This document shows positions 1 through 8,688 of a stretch of DNA of 64,000 nucleotides, one piece after another. The notes below the pieces were generated by a model, which was not told where the DNA came from, made no database searches, and saw only the letters and a list, made by a program, of their open reading frames with translations. Position 1 is the stretch's first letter. Each line of letters opens with the position of its first letter. Both the position numbers and the translations under genes were made by a program. Source of the stretch: Streptomyces sp. F001 (GTDB lineage: Bacteria > Actinomycetota > Actinomycetes > Streptomycetales > Streptomycetaceae); NCBI RefSeq assembly GCF_004187715.1, contig NZ_QZWF01000001.1, positions 620,001 through 684,000 of the forward strand. Reading direction: 5' to 3'.

Positions 1-411
1 GGCGCGGACATACTCGTCGCCCAGTCGGCGACGTCCACGTTCCAGCAGAGCTGGGCGCCCGCGCAGCACGCCTCGCTCGCCGCCCTGCGCGCCGCGGAGT
101 CCGGCCGCCCGATGGTGCACGCGACGCTGACCGGCGTCTCCGCCGTCCACGGACCGGAAGGGCAGCGGATCGGTCCTTGGCTCGGTACGGACGCGAGCAC
201 CACGCAGGTCTACGAGGTGCCGCTGGCGGACGGTGTCACGCCGTACGTCCGCTTCGGCGACTGGCCGGTGTACGGGGCCGTGCTGGCGCTCGCCGCCCTC
301 GGTGTCACCGAGGGGGCGCTACGGGGCCGGCGGCCGCGCCCGCGCGCTCCAGGACCGCGAGTACCACCCGCTCGCACAGCTCGTGAGTCGCCAGCGCGTC
401 CCGGGCGCTGA
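1..411 (+). CDS. lnt: Apolipoprotein N-acyltransferase, C-terminal part (cut by window edge)
   Basis: The reading frame is open from base 1 and shows the last 136 residues. The text VAQSATSTFQQSW, then GRPMVHATLTGVSAV and later YVRFGDWPVYG, is the end of the nitrilase-like domain and the final membrane segment of Lnt. The enzyme N-acylates the free N-terminal cysteine of lipoproteins at the outer face of the cytoplasmic membrane; several lipoproteins are encoded in this window. The catalytic Glu, Lys and Cys lie upstream of the window, except possibly the last, so activity cannot be judged. The tail is Arg/Pro-rich and overlaps the convergent oxidoreductase gene by 107 bp. The assignment rests on family resemblance of the C-terminus only. 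Confidence 0.75.
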   Translation, partial: GADILVAQSATSTFQQSWAPAQHASLAALRAAESGRPMVHATLTGVSAVHGPEGQRIGPWLGTDASTTQVYEVPLADGVTPYVRFGDWPVYGAVLALAALGVTEGALRGRRPRPRAPGPRVPPARTARESPARPGR

Positions 412-1240
412 GCAGCCGGCCCGCGCGCACGGCGTCCAGGAAGGCCAGCACCGCCTGCTCGATACCGCGCTGGCGGGCCACCGGCACCCAGTCCCCGCGC
501 CGTCGCACCGTCGGCTGCCCCTTGTGGTCGATCACCTCGGCGAGGTTGAGCACCTGCCGCTTGGTGTCCTGCCCGGAGACCTCCAGGATCTCCTCATTGG
601 AGCCGCTGAGCCGGTTCATGACACCCAGCGCGGTGAAGCCGTCGCCAGCCAGTTGCAGCACCACATGGTGGACCAGCCCGTGCTCGGTCCGGGCCCGCAC
701 CGTCACGTCGTCGATCTGGCCCGGCACCAGGAAGCGCAGTGTGTCGACGACGTGGATGAAGTCGTCGAGGATCATCGTGCGCGGCTCCTCCGGGAGCCCG
801 ATCCGGTTCTTCTGCATCAGGATGAGCTCGCGCGGATGCTCGGCACACTGCGCGTACGCCGGCGCGTGCCGCCGGTTGAAGCCGACGGCGAGGCTCACAC
901 TCCGTTCCTCGGCGAGCGCCACGAGCCGTTGGGAGTCGGCGAGTTCGTACGCCAGCGGCTTGTCGACGTACGTCGGCACGCCCGCCTGGAGCAGCTGGGT
1001 GACGATCTCGGGGTGCACGTCGGTCGGCGCGTGCACGAAGGCGGCGTCGAGGCCCTGGGCGAGGAGGTCGTCGAGGGCGGTGTGCCGCTGGGCCTGCGGC
1101 AGGTGGAGGCTGTCGGCGACTCGGACGAGGGTCGCCGGGGTGCGGGTCTGCAGGTGCAGATCGACTCCGGGCTGGACGGCGAGTACCGGCAGATATGCCT
1201 TCTGCGCGATGTCGCCGAGTCCGATGCAGCCGACCTTCAC
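305..1240 (-). CDS. Gfo/Idh/MocA family NAD(P)-dependent oxidoreductase
   Basis: A 311-residue protein starts at a GTG preceded by GGAGGAGAA. The N-terminus (VKVGCIGLGDIAQKAYLP) is a Rossmann fold with a GxGxxA dinucleotide motif. The segment YVDKPLAYEL corresponds to the family EKP motif, here DKP, and FNRRHAP follows at about residue 140. Length fits small members of the family. These enzymes oxidise or reduce sugars, inositols or related substrates in the cytoplasm, but nothing nearby indicates the substrate. Its 3' end overlaps the convergent lnt gene by 107 bp. Family assignment is firm; the reaction is unknown. Confidence 0.85.
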   Translation of the reverse strand: MKVGCIGLGDIAQKAYLPVLAVQPGVDLHLQTRTPATLVRVADSLHLPQAQRHTALDDLLAQGLDAAFVHAPTDVHPEIVTQLLQAGVPTYVDKPLAYELADSQRLVALAEERSVSLAVGFNRRHAPAYAQCAEHPRELILMQKNRIGLPEEPRTMILDDFIHVVDTLRFLVPGQIDDVTVRARTEHGLVHHVVLQLAGDGFTALGVMNRLSGSNEEILEVSGQDTKRQVLNLAEVIDHKGQPTVRRRGDWVPVARQRGIEQAVLAFLDAVRAGRLLSARDALATHELCERVVLAVLERAGAAAGPVAPPR

Positions 1241-1440
1241 TGGTTCTCCTCCACCGCCTGCCTGCGCCTGTTCCGACGGAAGCATACGGCTGCTGCGGCG
1301 GCCGCCGGCCGGCGCTGTCGCCGAAGCTGCGCAGGAAGAGCGCCGGTCCCGCCTTCGACAGGGCGGCCACAGTGGCATTGCGTACGGGGCTGCTCGTGAA
1401 ACTCCTCGAGGAACCGGCGGAGTTGGGACAGGATGCGCAT

Positions 1441-1953
1441 ATGACGACCGAGCGCTGTGAGCCTGCCCAGAACGCCGACGAACGCACCATGCTGGAGGGA
1501 TGGCTGGAGTACCACCGGCAGACCCTCGCCCTGAAGTGCGAGGGTCTGAGCGATGCCCAGCTCAGGACCGCGTCCGTGGAGCCGTCCGAGCTGTCCCTGA
1601 TGGGGCTGGTGCGGCACCTGGCGGAGTGCGAGCGCGGCTGGTTCCGCAAGGTGCTGGTGGGTGACGACCCGGGGCCGATCTACTACACCGAGGAGGACCG
1701 CGACGGCGAGTTCCACCTCACCGAGGCGGACACCTGGGAGGAGGCGTACGCCACCTGGCAGGCCGAGATCGGGATCGCCCGGCGCAACGCGGCCGGCTTC
1801 GCCCTGGACGACCTGTCCAAGGGCCGCAGCAGATTCACCGACGAACCCTTCAGCCTGCGCTGGATCTACACGCACATGATCGAGGAGTACGCGCGCCACA
1901 ACGGCCACGCCGATCTGATCCGCGAACGCATCGACGGCGCCACCGGCGACTGA
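1441..1953 (+). CDS. DinB-fold (DUF664-type) protein
   Basis: A 170-residue cytoplasmic protein. The start is the ATG opening MTTERCEPAQ. Longer in-frame extensions upstream overlap the 5' region of the divergent oxidoreductase and read as non-coding. Features of the DinB four-helix fold are visible: MGLVRHLAECERGWF near residue 60 and a C-terminal YTHMIEEYARHNGHADLIRE. The spaced histidines of those two segments (LVRHL, EYARHNGH) are the usual metal-binding set. Members include mycothiol- or bacillithiol-dependent transferases, but many have no known role. I infer a possible thiol transferase function and cannot see the substrate. Confidence 0.82.
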   Translation: MTTERCEPAQNADERTMLEGWLEYHRQTLALKCEGLSDAQLRTASVEPSELSLMGLVRHLAECERGWFRKVLVGDDPGPIYYTEEDRDGEFHLTEADTWEEAYATWQAEIGIARRNAAGFALDDLSKGRSRFTDEPFSLRWIYTHMIEEYARHNGHADLIRERIDGATGD

Positions 1954-2066
1954 CGTCACCCTCGCCGGGCCCGCCCCCCTTCGTACGAAGGCGGGGATCA
2001 CCCGTCCGGAGCAACCTGCGCTCGTCCGCTGGGTCCGAGGGGCCCAAAAGCAGCAGAGTTGCGCGG

Positions 2067-2549
2067 GTGCATCGAACGACGACCACCGCAACGCTCCTGG
2101 TCACCGTGGCTGTCTCGGCCCTGGCCGGCTGTACGACGGTCCAGGGCCCGCCTGTGGCCGGGCCGCCGACGGCGCCGTCCCCGCCGTCTCCGGCCGGCCC
2201 GGACGGCCGGACCGCGCCGCAGATCGTGCAGGCGCCGGCCCGTGAGGCACTGGAGCTCATCGGCCCGTCCCACCGGCCGCAGCCCGCGGTACCCGCGACG
2301 CCGAGCCGTACGGCCGCCTCTACCCCGCCGCCGGTCCACCAGCCGCCGACGCCCCGCCCGCAATCCAGCCGACAGTCCCGGCCGGAGCGTTCGGAGCCCT
2401 GGCAGTCGCCGTCTCCGGCCATCCGGCTCCCGGACGTGTCGGACACGCTCCGGGACACCACGGATGTGTGCGCCCTCGGCAGGAACTACGGCGGCTGGCG
2501 GCCGGACAGCGCCGAGGCGGTGATCTGCGAGCGGGCGTACGGCCGTTGA
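2067..2549 (+). CDS. Putative lipoprotein, proline-rich
   Basis: A 160-residue protein starting at GTG (MHRTTTTATLL after initiation). A hydrophobic signal peptide ends in a lipobox SALAGC, so Cys22 should be lipidated and the protein anchored outside the membrane. Residues 25-120 are low-complexity Pro/Ala/Ser/Arg sequence typical of a wall-spanning linker. The conserved-looking portion is the last 35 residues (SDTLRDTTDVCALGRNYGGW, then AEAVICERAYG), with two cysteines that could form a disulfide. No domain is recognised. The Shine-Dalgarno site is weak, so the start is chosen from the signal peptide. Confidence 0.72.
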   Translation: MHRTTTTATLLVTVAVSALAGCTTVQGPPVAGPPTAPSPPSPAGPDGRTAPQIVQAPAREALELIGPSHRPQPAVPATPSRTAASTPPPVHQPPTPRPQSSRQSRPERSEPWQSPSPAIRLPDVSDTLRDTTDVCALGRNYGGWRPDSAEAVICERAYGR

Positions 2550-2654
2550 CAGGGCACACCGCAGCTGCGCGGTCGTCCCCGCCGGGCAGGGCGCCGACAG
2601 GGCCGCTGCCGCACCGGCAGAGGCTCCAAGGCCACTGCCTGGGCGGCCCGGGCG

Positions 2655-3176
2655 CTAAGGCCGCTGCCTGGGCGGCCCCCACGTCGCCCCGCCGGCCGCC
2701 CCGTCCTCGCCCAGTCGTAGTGCCAACCGCCCGATCGCCGCGCGCACTCCCTCCCCGTAGCTGTCGTCGCCGAGGGCGTCGGCCGCGCCGCGGGCCCGGT
2801 GCAGATGGGTGCGGGCGGCCTCGGAGCGGCCGAGCTTGACGTAGTCGGCGGCGAGATTGAGGTGCAGGGAGGGGTAGAGGGCACGGACGGCGAGGGCGCC
2901 CTCGTGAGCGGCGAGCCGCTCGTCCGTGAGCTCCTCGGCGGCCGTCAACGCCCGTAGGTCCCAGGCCAGTTCGTCCGAGGGGTCGTCCTGGGTGTCGGCC
3001 ATGTAGTGCGCCAGCGTGCACCGGTGCAGCGGGTCGCCGTCCTCGCCGATCTCCGCCCACAGGTGCAGGAAGCGGTGCCGGGCCTCCTCGCGGTCGCCCG
3101 CGTGATGCAGCATGACGACCTGCCCGATCCGCGTCATCACGGCATCCGGCGCCGCCTGCTCCTGTCGCTCAGCCAC
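2655..3176 (-). CDS. Conserved hypothetical, helical-repeat (TPR-like) protein
   Basis: A 173-residue protein starts at a GTG with GGGAGAG seven bases upstream. It is rich in Ala, Leu, Arg and His. Alternating helical stretches (MLHHAGDREEARHRFLHLW, RCTLAHYMADTQDDPSDELA, YPSLHLNLAADYVKLGRSEA) resemble degenerate tetratricopeptide repeats across residues 15-160. There is no signal peptide or membrane segment. It lies alone between a lipoprotein gene and ung, on the same strand as ung but separated by about 115 bp. It is probably a small cytoplasmic scaffold-like protein; the function is unknown. Confidence 0.7.
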   Translation of the reverse strand: MAERQEQAAPDAVMTRIGQVVMLHHAGDREEARHRFLHLWAEIGEDGDPLHRCTLAHYMADTQDDPSDELAWDLRALTAAEELTDERLAAHEGALAVRALYPSLHLNLAADYVKLGRSEAARTHLHRARGAADALGDDSYGEGVRAAIGRLALRLGEDGAAGGATWGPPRQRP

Positions 3177-3291
3177 CGCACTCTCCCAGCACTCACCGAC
3201 GTCCGATTCCTCCCGACGCTAACGGCAGCCACCGGCAATCACGGCGAGGCAGGGCCGACCCGCAGGATCGGCCCCACCCGGACCTCCCAGG

Positions 3292-3975
3292 TCAGCCCAG
3301 ATTCGGAATACGCCAGTCGACCGGCTCGTGCCCCTGCGCGGCGATCGCCTCGTTGATCTGCGTGAACGGGCGGGAGCCGAAGAACTTCTTGGCCGACAGC
3401 GGCGAGGGGTGCGCACCCTTCACCACCACGTGCCGGCTCTCGTCGATCAGCGGGAGCTTCTTCTGCGCGTAGTTCCCCCAGAGCACGAAGACCGCCGGGT
3501 CGGGCCGCTCGGCCACCGCGCGGATCACCGCGTCGGTGAACTTCTCCCAGCCCTTGCCCTTGTGCGAGTTGGCCTCGCCGGCGCGGACCGTGAGCACCGC
3601 GTTGAGCAGCAGCACACCCTGCCGGGCCCAGGGCATCAGATAGCCGTTGTCCGGGACCGGCAGGCCGAGCTCTTCGTGCATCTCCTTGTAGATGTTGCGC
3701 AGCGAGGGCGGGGTCTTCACCCCGGGACGCACCGAGAAGCACAGGCCGTGGCCCTGGCCCTCGCCGTGGTACGGATCCTGGCCGAGGATCAGGACCTTCA
3801 CCTGCTCGTACGGCGTGGCGTCGAGCGCGGCGAAGACCTCCTCGCGCGGAGGGTAGACGGGACCCTTCGCCCGCTCCTCCTCGACGAACTCCGTCAGCTC
3901 CTTGAAGTAGGGCCTCTGCAGTTCGTCGCCCAGGACCCCGCGCCAGGACTCGGGCAGCATGGCGATGTCGGTCAC
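3292..3975 (-). CDS. ung: Uracil-DNA glycosylase, family 1
   Basis: Ung removes uracil from DNA, starting base-excision repair, which matters in a high-GC genome exposed to cytosine deamination. The protein has 227 residues, the family length. The water-activating motif GQDPYHG is followed by GHGLCFSV, then LLLNAVLTV and the active-site HPSPLS motif (GAHPSPLSA) near residue 190. The start is the GTG of VTDIAMLPESW, with AAGGAAG five to six bases upstream; a 20-residue longer reading lacks a site. It is separated from the solute-binding gene upstream by about 80 bp and may be co-transcribed with it. Confidence 0.95.
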   Translation of the reverse strand: MTDIAMLPESWRGVLGDELQRPYFKELTEFVEEERAKGPVYPPREEVFAALDATPYEQVKVLILGQDPYHGEGQGHGLCFSVRPGVKTPPSLRNIYKEMHEELGLPVPDNGYLMPWARQGVLLLNAVLTVRAGEANSHKGKGWEKFTDAVIRAVAERPDPAVFVLWGNYAQKKLPLIDESRHVVVKGAHPSPLSAKKFFGSRPFTQINEAIAAQGHEPVDWRIPNLG

Positions 3976-4056
3976 GTCAACTTCCTTACGGTGTGCGGTC
4001 GCTTCCAGAGCACAGAACCTACCGGCGGCCACTGACAATCGACGCAGCGGACGGCC

Positions 4057-5634
4057 TCACCAGCTGGTCTTGCGGTACAGCTCCCACACCATCATGATCG
4101 TCGACGGGTCCAACGCGCGCTCCCCGCCGGAGATCTCCTCGCTCGCGGCGACATACTGCTTACCCTGCCACAACGGCAGCAGGCGCGCGTCGTCGACGAG
4201 GATCTCCTGGGCCTCCTCGAATTCCCGCTCCACCTGGGCGCGGTCGCTCTCCTCGCGGGAGCGGGGCAGCAGCTCGTTGGTGATCTCGGGCTCGGGGTAC
4301 GGCGTTCCGAGGGCGTTCTCCTCGCCGACGAAGGGTGCGATGTAGTTGTCGGCATCGGGGAAGTCGGGGAACCAGCCGCGGCCGAACACCGGGTACTCGC
4401 CCTTCTGGTAGCCCTCGACGTACGTCTTCCAGGGCCGGCCCTTGAGGGTGATCTCGAACAGGCCCGAGGCCTCCAGCTGGCGCTTCAGCTCCTTGAACAG
4501 AACGGCGGTCTCGGAGCCGTAGCGGTCGGTGGTGTACCAGAGGGTGAGCGGGACGGGCTCGGTGATGCCGGCCTCGGTGAGGATCGTGCGGGCCTTGTCC
4601 TGGTCGGGGTCGCCGTAGTTGTCGAAGAAGCCCGTGGTGTGGCCGGTCAGGCCCTTGGGGACCATCGAGTACAGGGGGTCGACAGTGTCCTTGTAGATCG
4701 TGTGGGCGATGGTCGGCCGGTCGACGACCTGGGCGATGGCCTTGCGTACCGCAACGTTGCCGGCCCACTCGTCCTTCGGGTTGAACACCAGGTAGCTGAT
4801 GTCGGTGCCGGCGCCCTCGACCAGCTGCAGCGTGTCGGAGTCCTCGCCCTCCAGGGCGACGATGTCGTCGGCGGCGAGGCCGCGGTAGGTCACGTCGATG
4901 CGCTGCTCCCGCAGGGCCTTGACCATGGCGGCGGAGTCCTGGAAGTAGCGGATGGTCACCGCGTCGTTTCTGCGCTCGGCGAAGCCCTTGTAGCTGTCGT
5001 TCCGGACGAGTTCGGCCTGACTGCCCTCGTCGTACGCGTCGAGCGTGTACGGCCCGGACCCGGTTACTCCGCCGTCCTCGCGCAGGGAGTCGGCCGGGTA
5101 GTCCTCGGGGTCGACGAGGGACATGGCCGGGGTGGCGAGCACGAACGGGAAGGTGGCGTCGGCGGTCTTCAGGTGGAAGACCACCTCGCGGTCACCCAGC
5201 GCCTGCACCCGGTCCAGGCTGCCCAGCAGCCCGGCGGGCCCGCCCGGCGCGTTGATGGCGGTGATCCGGTCGATCGAGTGCTTGACGGCCTGCGCGTCGA
5301 TCGCGCCGCCGTCGGAGAAGGTCAGGCCCTCCCGCAGCTTGCAGCGGTACGCCCGGTTGGTGCCGTCGGTGAACGCACAGCTCTCGGCGGCGTCGGGCTG
5401 GGGCGTGGTGGTGCCGTTGGGGTAGCTCAGCAGCGTCTGGTAGACGTTGCGGAACAGCTCCCAGGAGCCGTCCCAGGAAGCGGCCGGATCCAGCGTGCTG
5501 GGAGCGCTGGTGGTCCCCACCACGATCGGCCCGTCGTCACCGGTCTCGCCGTCCGAGAACAGGCTGCATCCGGCCACCAGGGATATGGATGCGATCGCGG
5601 CCAACTGCCGCAGGCCTCGGTTCCGGTTGAACAC
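4057..5634 (-). CDS. Family-5 ABC transporter solute-binding lipoprotein (peptide type)
   Basis: A 525-residue extracytoplasmic lipoprotein. The leader contains ASISLVAGCSLF, a lipobox with the lipidated Cys at about residue 23. The mature part matches the oligopeptide/dipeptide-binding family: an N-terminal IVVGTTSAPSTLDPAASWD, then REGLTFSDGGAIDAQAVKHS and GSGPYTLDAYDEGSQAEL. Two GTG codons lie six bases apart. GAGGAG is seven bases before the second (5634) but only one before the first (5640), so the second is chosen. No permease or ATPase gene is adjacent, so it must work with subunits encoded elsewhere. The ligand cannot be read from the sequence. Confidence 0.92.
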   Translation of the reverse strand: MFNRNRGLRQLAAIASISLVAGCSLFSDGETGDDGPIVVGTTSAPSTLDPAASWDGSWELFRNVYQTLLSYPNGTTTPQPDAAESCAFTDGTNRAYRCKLREGLTFSDGGAIDAQAVKHSIDRITAINAPGGPAGLLGSLDRVQALGDREVVFHLKTADATFPFVLATPAMSLVDPEDYPADSLREDGGVTGSGPYTLDAYDEGSQAELVRNDSYKGFAERRNDAVTIRYFQDSAAMVKALREQRIDVTYRGLAADDIVALEGEDSDTLQLVEGAGTDISYLVFNPKDEWAGNVAVRKAIAQVVDRPTIAHTIYKDTVDPLYSMVPKGLTGHTTGFFDNYGDPDQDKARTILTEAGITEPVPLTLWYTTDRYGSETAVLFKELKRQLEASGLFEITLKGRPWKTYVEGYQKGEYPVFGRGWFPDFPDADNYIAPFVGEENALGTPYPEPEITNELLPRSREESDRAQVEREFEEAQEILVDDARLLPLWQGKQYVAASEEISGGERALDPSTIMMVWELYRKTSW

Positions 5635-5850
5635 GCGCACGCTCCTCGATCTGCCATACCAAGGGTCGGCAGACCTTATCGCAGTGCTCGGCCGGGCTGA
5701 ACCACAGTTGCGCGAGGTACTTGATCAGCATCTCGATGACGACGTTGTCATCGCCCTGTGCAGTACCTGTACGTGGACAGGGGCGCCGTTTCCGTCAACG
5801 GATCCACGTCCCGCCGACGGAGCCGACGCCCCTGTATGTCCCCGGCCCGG

Positions 5851-6609
5851 TCAGCCCACGCCGGCGTTGAGGAAGATGCCGCCGTCCACGACGAGCGTCT
5901 GGCCGGTGATCCAGTCGGCCTGCGCCGAGGTGAGGAACGCGGCGGCGCCACCGATGTCGGAGGGCACGCCGAGCCGGCCCAGCGGGTAGGCCGCGGCGGC
6001 CTCCGCCTCGCGGCCCTCGTACAGGGCCTGCGCGAACTTGGTCTTCACGACGGCCGGGGCGATCGCGTTGACCCGCACCGTGGGCGCGAACTCGTGCGCC
6101 AGCTGCAGGGTCAGGTTGATCATCGCGGCCTTGCTGATGCCGTACGCGCCGATGAAGGGCGAGGCGGAGACGCCGGCCACGGACGCGATGTTGACGATCG
6201 CGCCGCCGTTGTCCTTCTGCCAGGCGTGCCAGGTGCGCTGGGCGAACCCGAGGGCCGAGACGACATTGGTCTCGAACACCTTGCGCGCGACATCGAGGTC
6301 GAGGTCGGCGATCGGCCCGAACACCGGGTTCGTGCCGGCGTTGTTGACCAGGTAGTCGACCCGACCGAAGGCGTCCATCGTGCGCTCGACGGCGGCGGCC
6401 TGGTGGTCGACGTCGTGGGCCTTGCCCGCCACGCCGATGACCCGGTCGGCGCCGAGCTGCTCGACGGCCTCCTTGAGGGCGTCCTCGTTACGGCCGGTGA
6501 TGCACACGCGGTCACCGCGTGCCACGAGCGCCTCGGCGACGCCGTAGCCGATGCCGCGGCTGGCGCCCGTGACGAGCGCGACCTTGCCCGAAAGCTCCGG
6601 GAGTTCCAT
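5851..6609 (-). CDS. Short-chain dehydrogenase/reductase (SDR)
   Basis: A 252-residue cytoplasmic classical SDR. It has the cofactor motif TGASRGIGYG near residue 14, NNAG near 90, catalytic Ser in NIASVAGVS and the YGISK Tyr/Lys pair. The position after beta-2 reads TGRNEDAL, an Arg-containing loop that suggests NADPH preference. The start has AGGGGAT seven bases upstream. It begins 14 bp after the stop of a FabG-like SDR on the same strand, so the two probably form an operon. Tandem SDRs of this kind often serve acyl-CoA or ketone metabolism, but the substrates are not evident. Confidence 0.92.
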   Translation of the reverse strand: MELPELSGKVALVTGASRGIGYGVAEALVARGDRVCITGRNEDALKEAVEQLGADRVIGVAGKAHDVDHQAAAVERTMDAFGRVDYLVNNAGTNPVFGPIADLDLDVARKVFETNVVSALGFAQRTWHAWQKDNGGAIVNIASVAGVSASPFIGAYGISKAAMINLTLQLAHEFAPTVRVNAIAPAVVKTKFAQALYEGREAEAAAAYPLGRLGVPSDIGGAAAFLTSAQADWITGQTLVVDGGIFLNAGVG

Positions 6610-6623
6610 GGAAGTGATCCCCT

Positions 6624-7385
6624 TTAGTCGAGCGGTCCGCCGGCCACGTACAGCACCTGGCCGGAAACGAAGCCGGCCGCGTCGCCCGTGAAGAAGGCGA
6701 TGGCGTTGGCGATGTCCTCCGGCTCACCGACCCGCTGTACCGGGATCATGGAGGCGGCCGCGGCCTTGAAGTCCTCGAAGCCCATGCCGACACGTTCTGC
6801 GGTGGCGGCGGTCATGTCGGTGGCGATGAAGCCGGGGGCGACGGCGTTGGCGGTGATGCCGAACTTGCCGAGCTCCTTGGCGAGGGTCTTGGTGAAGCCC
6901 TGCAGACCGGCCTTGGCGGCGGAGTAGTTGACCTGGCCGCGGTTGCCGAGGGCGGAGGACGAGGAGAGGTTGACGATCCGGCCGAAGCCGGCGTCGACCA
7001 TGTGCTTCTGGCAGGCCCGGGACATCAGGAAGGCGCCGCGCAGGTGCACGTTCATGACGGTGTCCCACTCGGCGACGCTCATCTTGAACAGCAGGTTGTC
7101 GCGGAGCACACCCGCGTTGTTGACAAGGATCGACGGCGCGCCGAGCTCCTCGGCGATGCGCGCGACGGCCGCCTCGACCTGTGCCTCGTCGGAAACGTCG
7201 CAGCCGACCGCGATGGCCCGGCCGCCCGCCGCGGTGATCTTCTCCACGGTGTCCTTGCAGGCGGCCTCGTCGAGGTCGAGCACGGCGACCGCGCGGCCCT
7301 CGGCCGCCAGGCGTACGGCGGCGGCGGCGCCGATGCCGCGCGCGGCACCGGTGACGACTGCGACCCGCTGCTCAGTAGTGGACAT
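6624..7385 (-). CDS. FabG-like SDR, 3-oxoacyl reductase type
   Basis: A 253-residue SDR with TGAARGIGAAAA at the N-terminus, the NNAG motif, an active site NLSSSSALGN followed by YSAAKAG, and a C-terminal FFTGDAAGFVSGQVLYVAGGPLD typical of FabG-type 3-oxoacyl-(ACP or CoA) reductases. The acidic residue in VLDLDEAA after beta-2 favours NAD(H). GGCGAGGAG lies eight bases before the ATG at 7385. It is the first gene of a two-SDR operon. Without fatty-acid synthesis genes nearby it is more likely to act on free or CoA-linked hydroxyacyl substrates than in primary fatty-acid synthesis; that is inference. Confidence 0.92.
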   Translation of the reverse strand: MSTTEQRVAVVTGAARGIGAAAAVRLAAEGRAVAVLDLDEAACKDTVEKITAAGGRAIAVGCDVSDEAQVEAAVARIAEELGAPSILVNNAGVLRDNLLFKMSVAEWDTVMNVHLRGAFLMSRACQKHMVDAGFGRIVNLSSSSALGNRGQVNYSAAKAGLQGFTKTLAKELGKFGITANAVAPGFIATDMTAATAERVGMGFEDFKAAAASMIPVQRVGEPEDIANAIAFFTGDAAGFVSGQVLYVAGGPLD

Positions 7386-7519
7386 TGCTGCTACTCCTCG
7401 CCCTTGGATGCGGCTCAGCGGCACGCTCTTCGGTGAGCGACCGCTTAGTACCTTCAGCAGACGTGACGCTAGAAGCCCTGGCACCCGGTGTCAACGGCCC
7501 ATCGGGTGCATGTGATCCA

Positions 7520-7936
7520 TCACCTCACCAGCAGGTCGAGCAAACGCTCCGTCTCGGCCGCCGGATCGGCGGTCAGCCCGGTGTGCACCGGCCCGGGCTG
7601 CACGACCGTCGAGCGGGGCGCGATCAGCCAGCGGAAACGCCGGCCCGCGTCGTCGCCGGCCGCCTGCCCGGCCGCCTCCCCGCCGCCGCACACGCTCTCG
7701 ACGGCACGCAGCGCGGCGCGTACGCCGGCCACGTCGGCCGCCGGGTCGAGGGCCAGCAGCCGCGCCTCGTCGAGGTGCGTGCGGGCGCCGACGTACCCCT
7801 TGGCACGGCAGTACACGAGCACCCCGGCGTTGATGCACTCGCCGCGCTCGACGCGCGGCACGACCCGCAGGAGGGCGTACTCGAAGACGTCCCGGCCGCC
7901 GCCCTGGCCGGCCCTGGTGATGTGGCGCTCGCTCAC
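7520..7936 (-). CDS. DUF3037 family protein
   Basis: A 138-residue protein starting at GTG (VSERHITRAGQ). The DUF3037 signature is clear: FEYALLRVVPRVERGECINAGVLVYCRA, then a DEARLLALDPAAD segment and RRFRWLIAPRSTVVQPGPVHTG. Its start overlaps the stop of the upstream HipA-like kinase gene by four bases (GTGA), implying translational coupling and a shared function. DUF3037 has no established biochemical role. The pairing suggests it modulates or is modified by the kinase, but that is inference. Confidence 0.88.
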   Translation of the reverse strand: MSERHITRAGQGGGRDVFEYALLRVVPRVERGECINAGVLVYCRAKGYVGARTHLDEARLLALDPAADVAGVRAALRAVESVCGGGEAAGQAAGDDAGRRFRWLIAPRSTVVQPGPVHTGLTADPAAETERLLDLLVR

Positions 7937-8688
7937 TTGACCCCCTGAACGCGTTCGTGGACGACGGCGGCGCGCGCGAGCAGTGGTCGCGCATAGGCCC
8001 GGCGCAGGTCGTCGGGCGTGTCGAAGCCAGGCTCGCCGGTCAGCCACACGTCGGGAATCTCGGCCGTGACCTCGGCCAGCAGGTCCTCGGTGACGAGGGG
8101 CGCGAGAGCGGCGGCGGCTGCGGTGACGTCCGGGGCGAAGGAGCGCAGGGCGTGGTCGGAGGCGTCGTAGGGCCGCAGCGCGGAAGCTTCGGCGCCGGGC
8201 CAGTTGTGGTGCCAGATCATGGTTGCGCCGTGGTCGATGAGCCACGGTTCGCCGTGCCACATCAGCAGGTTGGGGTTGCGCCAGGAGCGGTCGACGTTGT
8301 TCACCAGCGCGTCGAACCAGACGATCCGCCCCGCTTCCTCCGGGCTCACCGCGAAGGCGAGGGGGTCGAAGCCGAGGGCGCCGGACAGGAAGTCCATGCC
8401 GAGGTTGGTGCCGCCGCTGGACTTCAGCAGCTCCTGCACCTCCTGGTCGGGTTCGCCCAGCCCCAGCAGCGGGTCGAGCTCGACCGTCACCAGGTGCGGC
8501 ACCCTGAAGCCCAGCCGGCGGGCGAGTTCGCCGCAGACGACCTCCGCCACGAGCGTCTTGCGGCCCTGGCCGGCACCGGTGAACTTCATGACGTACATCC
8601 CGAGATCGTCGGCCTCGACGAGCCCCGGCAGCGAGCCGCCCTCACGCAGGGGCGTGATGTAGCGGGTCGCGATGACTTCCTTGAGCAT
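7933..8688 (-). CDS. HipA-like kinase domain protein
   Basis: A 251-residue protein with a HipA C-terminal-type kinase fold and no HipA N-terminal domain. FDALVNNVDRSWRNPN (Asp133) matches the catalytic loop and LIDHGA (Asp152) the metal-binding DFG-like element. The N-terminal YVMKFTGAGQGRKTLVAE contains the ATP-binding Lys and is followed by VCGELARRLG. True HipA toxins phosphorylate glutamyl-tRNA synthetase and pair with a HipB antitoxin. Here there is no HipB-like HTH gene; the partner is the overlapping DUF3037 gene. It may be a protein or small-molecule kinase. The start has GGGG close upstream. Confidence 0.88.
   Translation of the reverse strand: MLKEVIATRYITPLREGGSLPGLVEADDLGMYVMKFTGAGQGRKTLVAEVVCGELARRLGFRVPHLVTVELDPLLGLGEPDQEVQELLKSSGGTNLGMDFLSGALGFDPLAFAVSPEEAGRIVWFDALVNNVDRSWRNPNLLMWHGEPWLIDHGATMIWHHNWPGAEASALRPYDASDHALRSFAPDVTAAAAALAPLVTEDLLAEVTAEIPDVWLTGEPGFDTPDDLRRAYARPLLARAAVVHERVQGVK

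Noticed and set aside
5851-7385. Fatty-acid or polyketide biosynthetic cluster around the two SDR genes
   Set aside because: No ketosynthase, acyltransferase or carrier protein gene is present; tandem SDRs alone do not support it.
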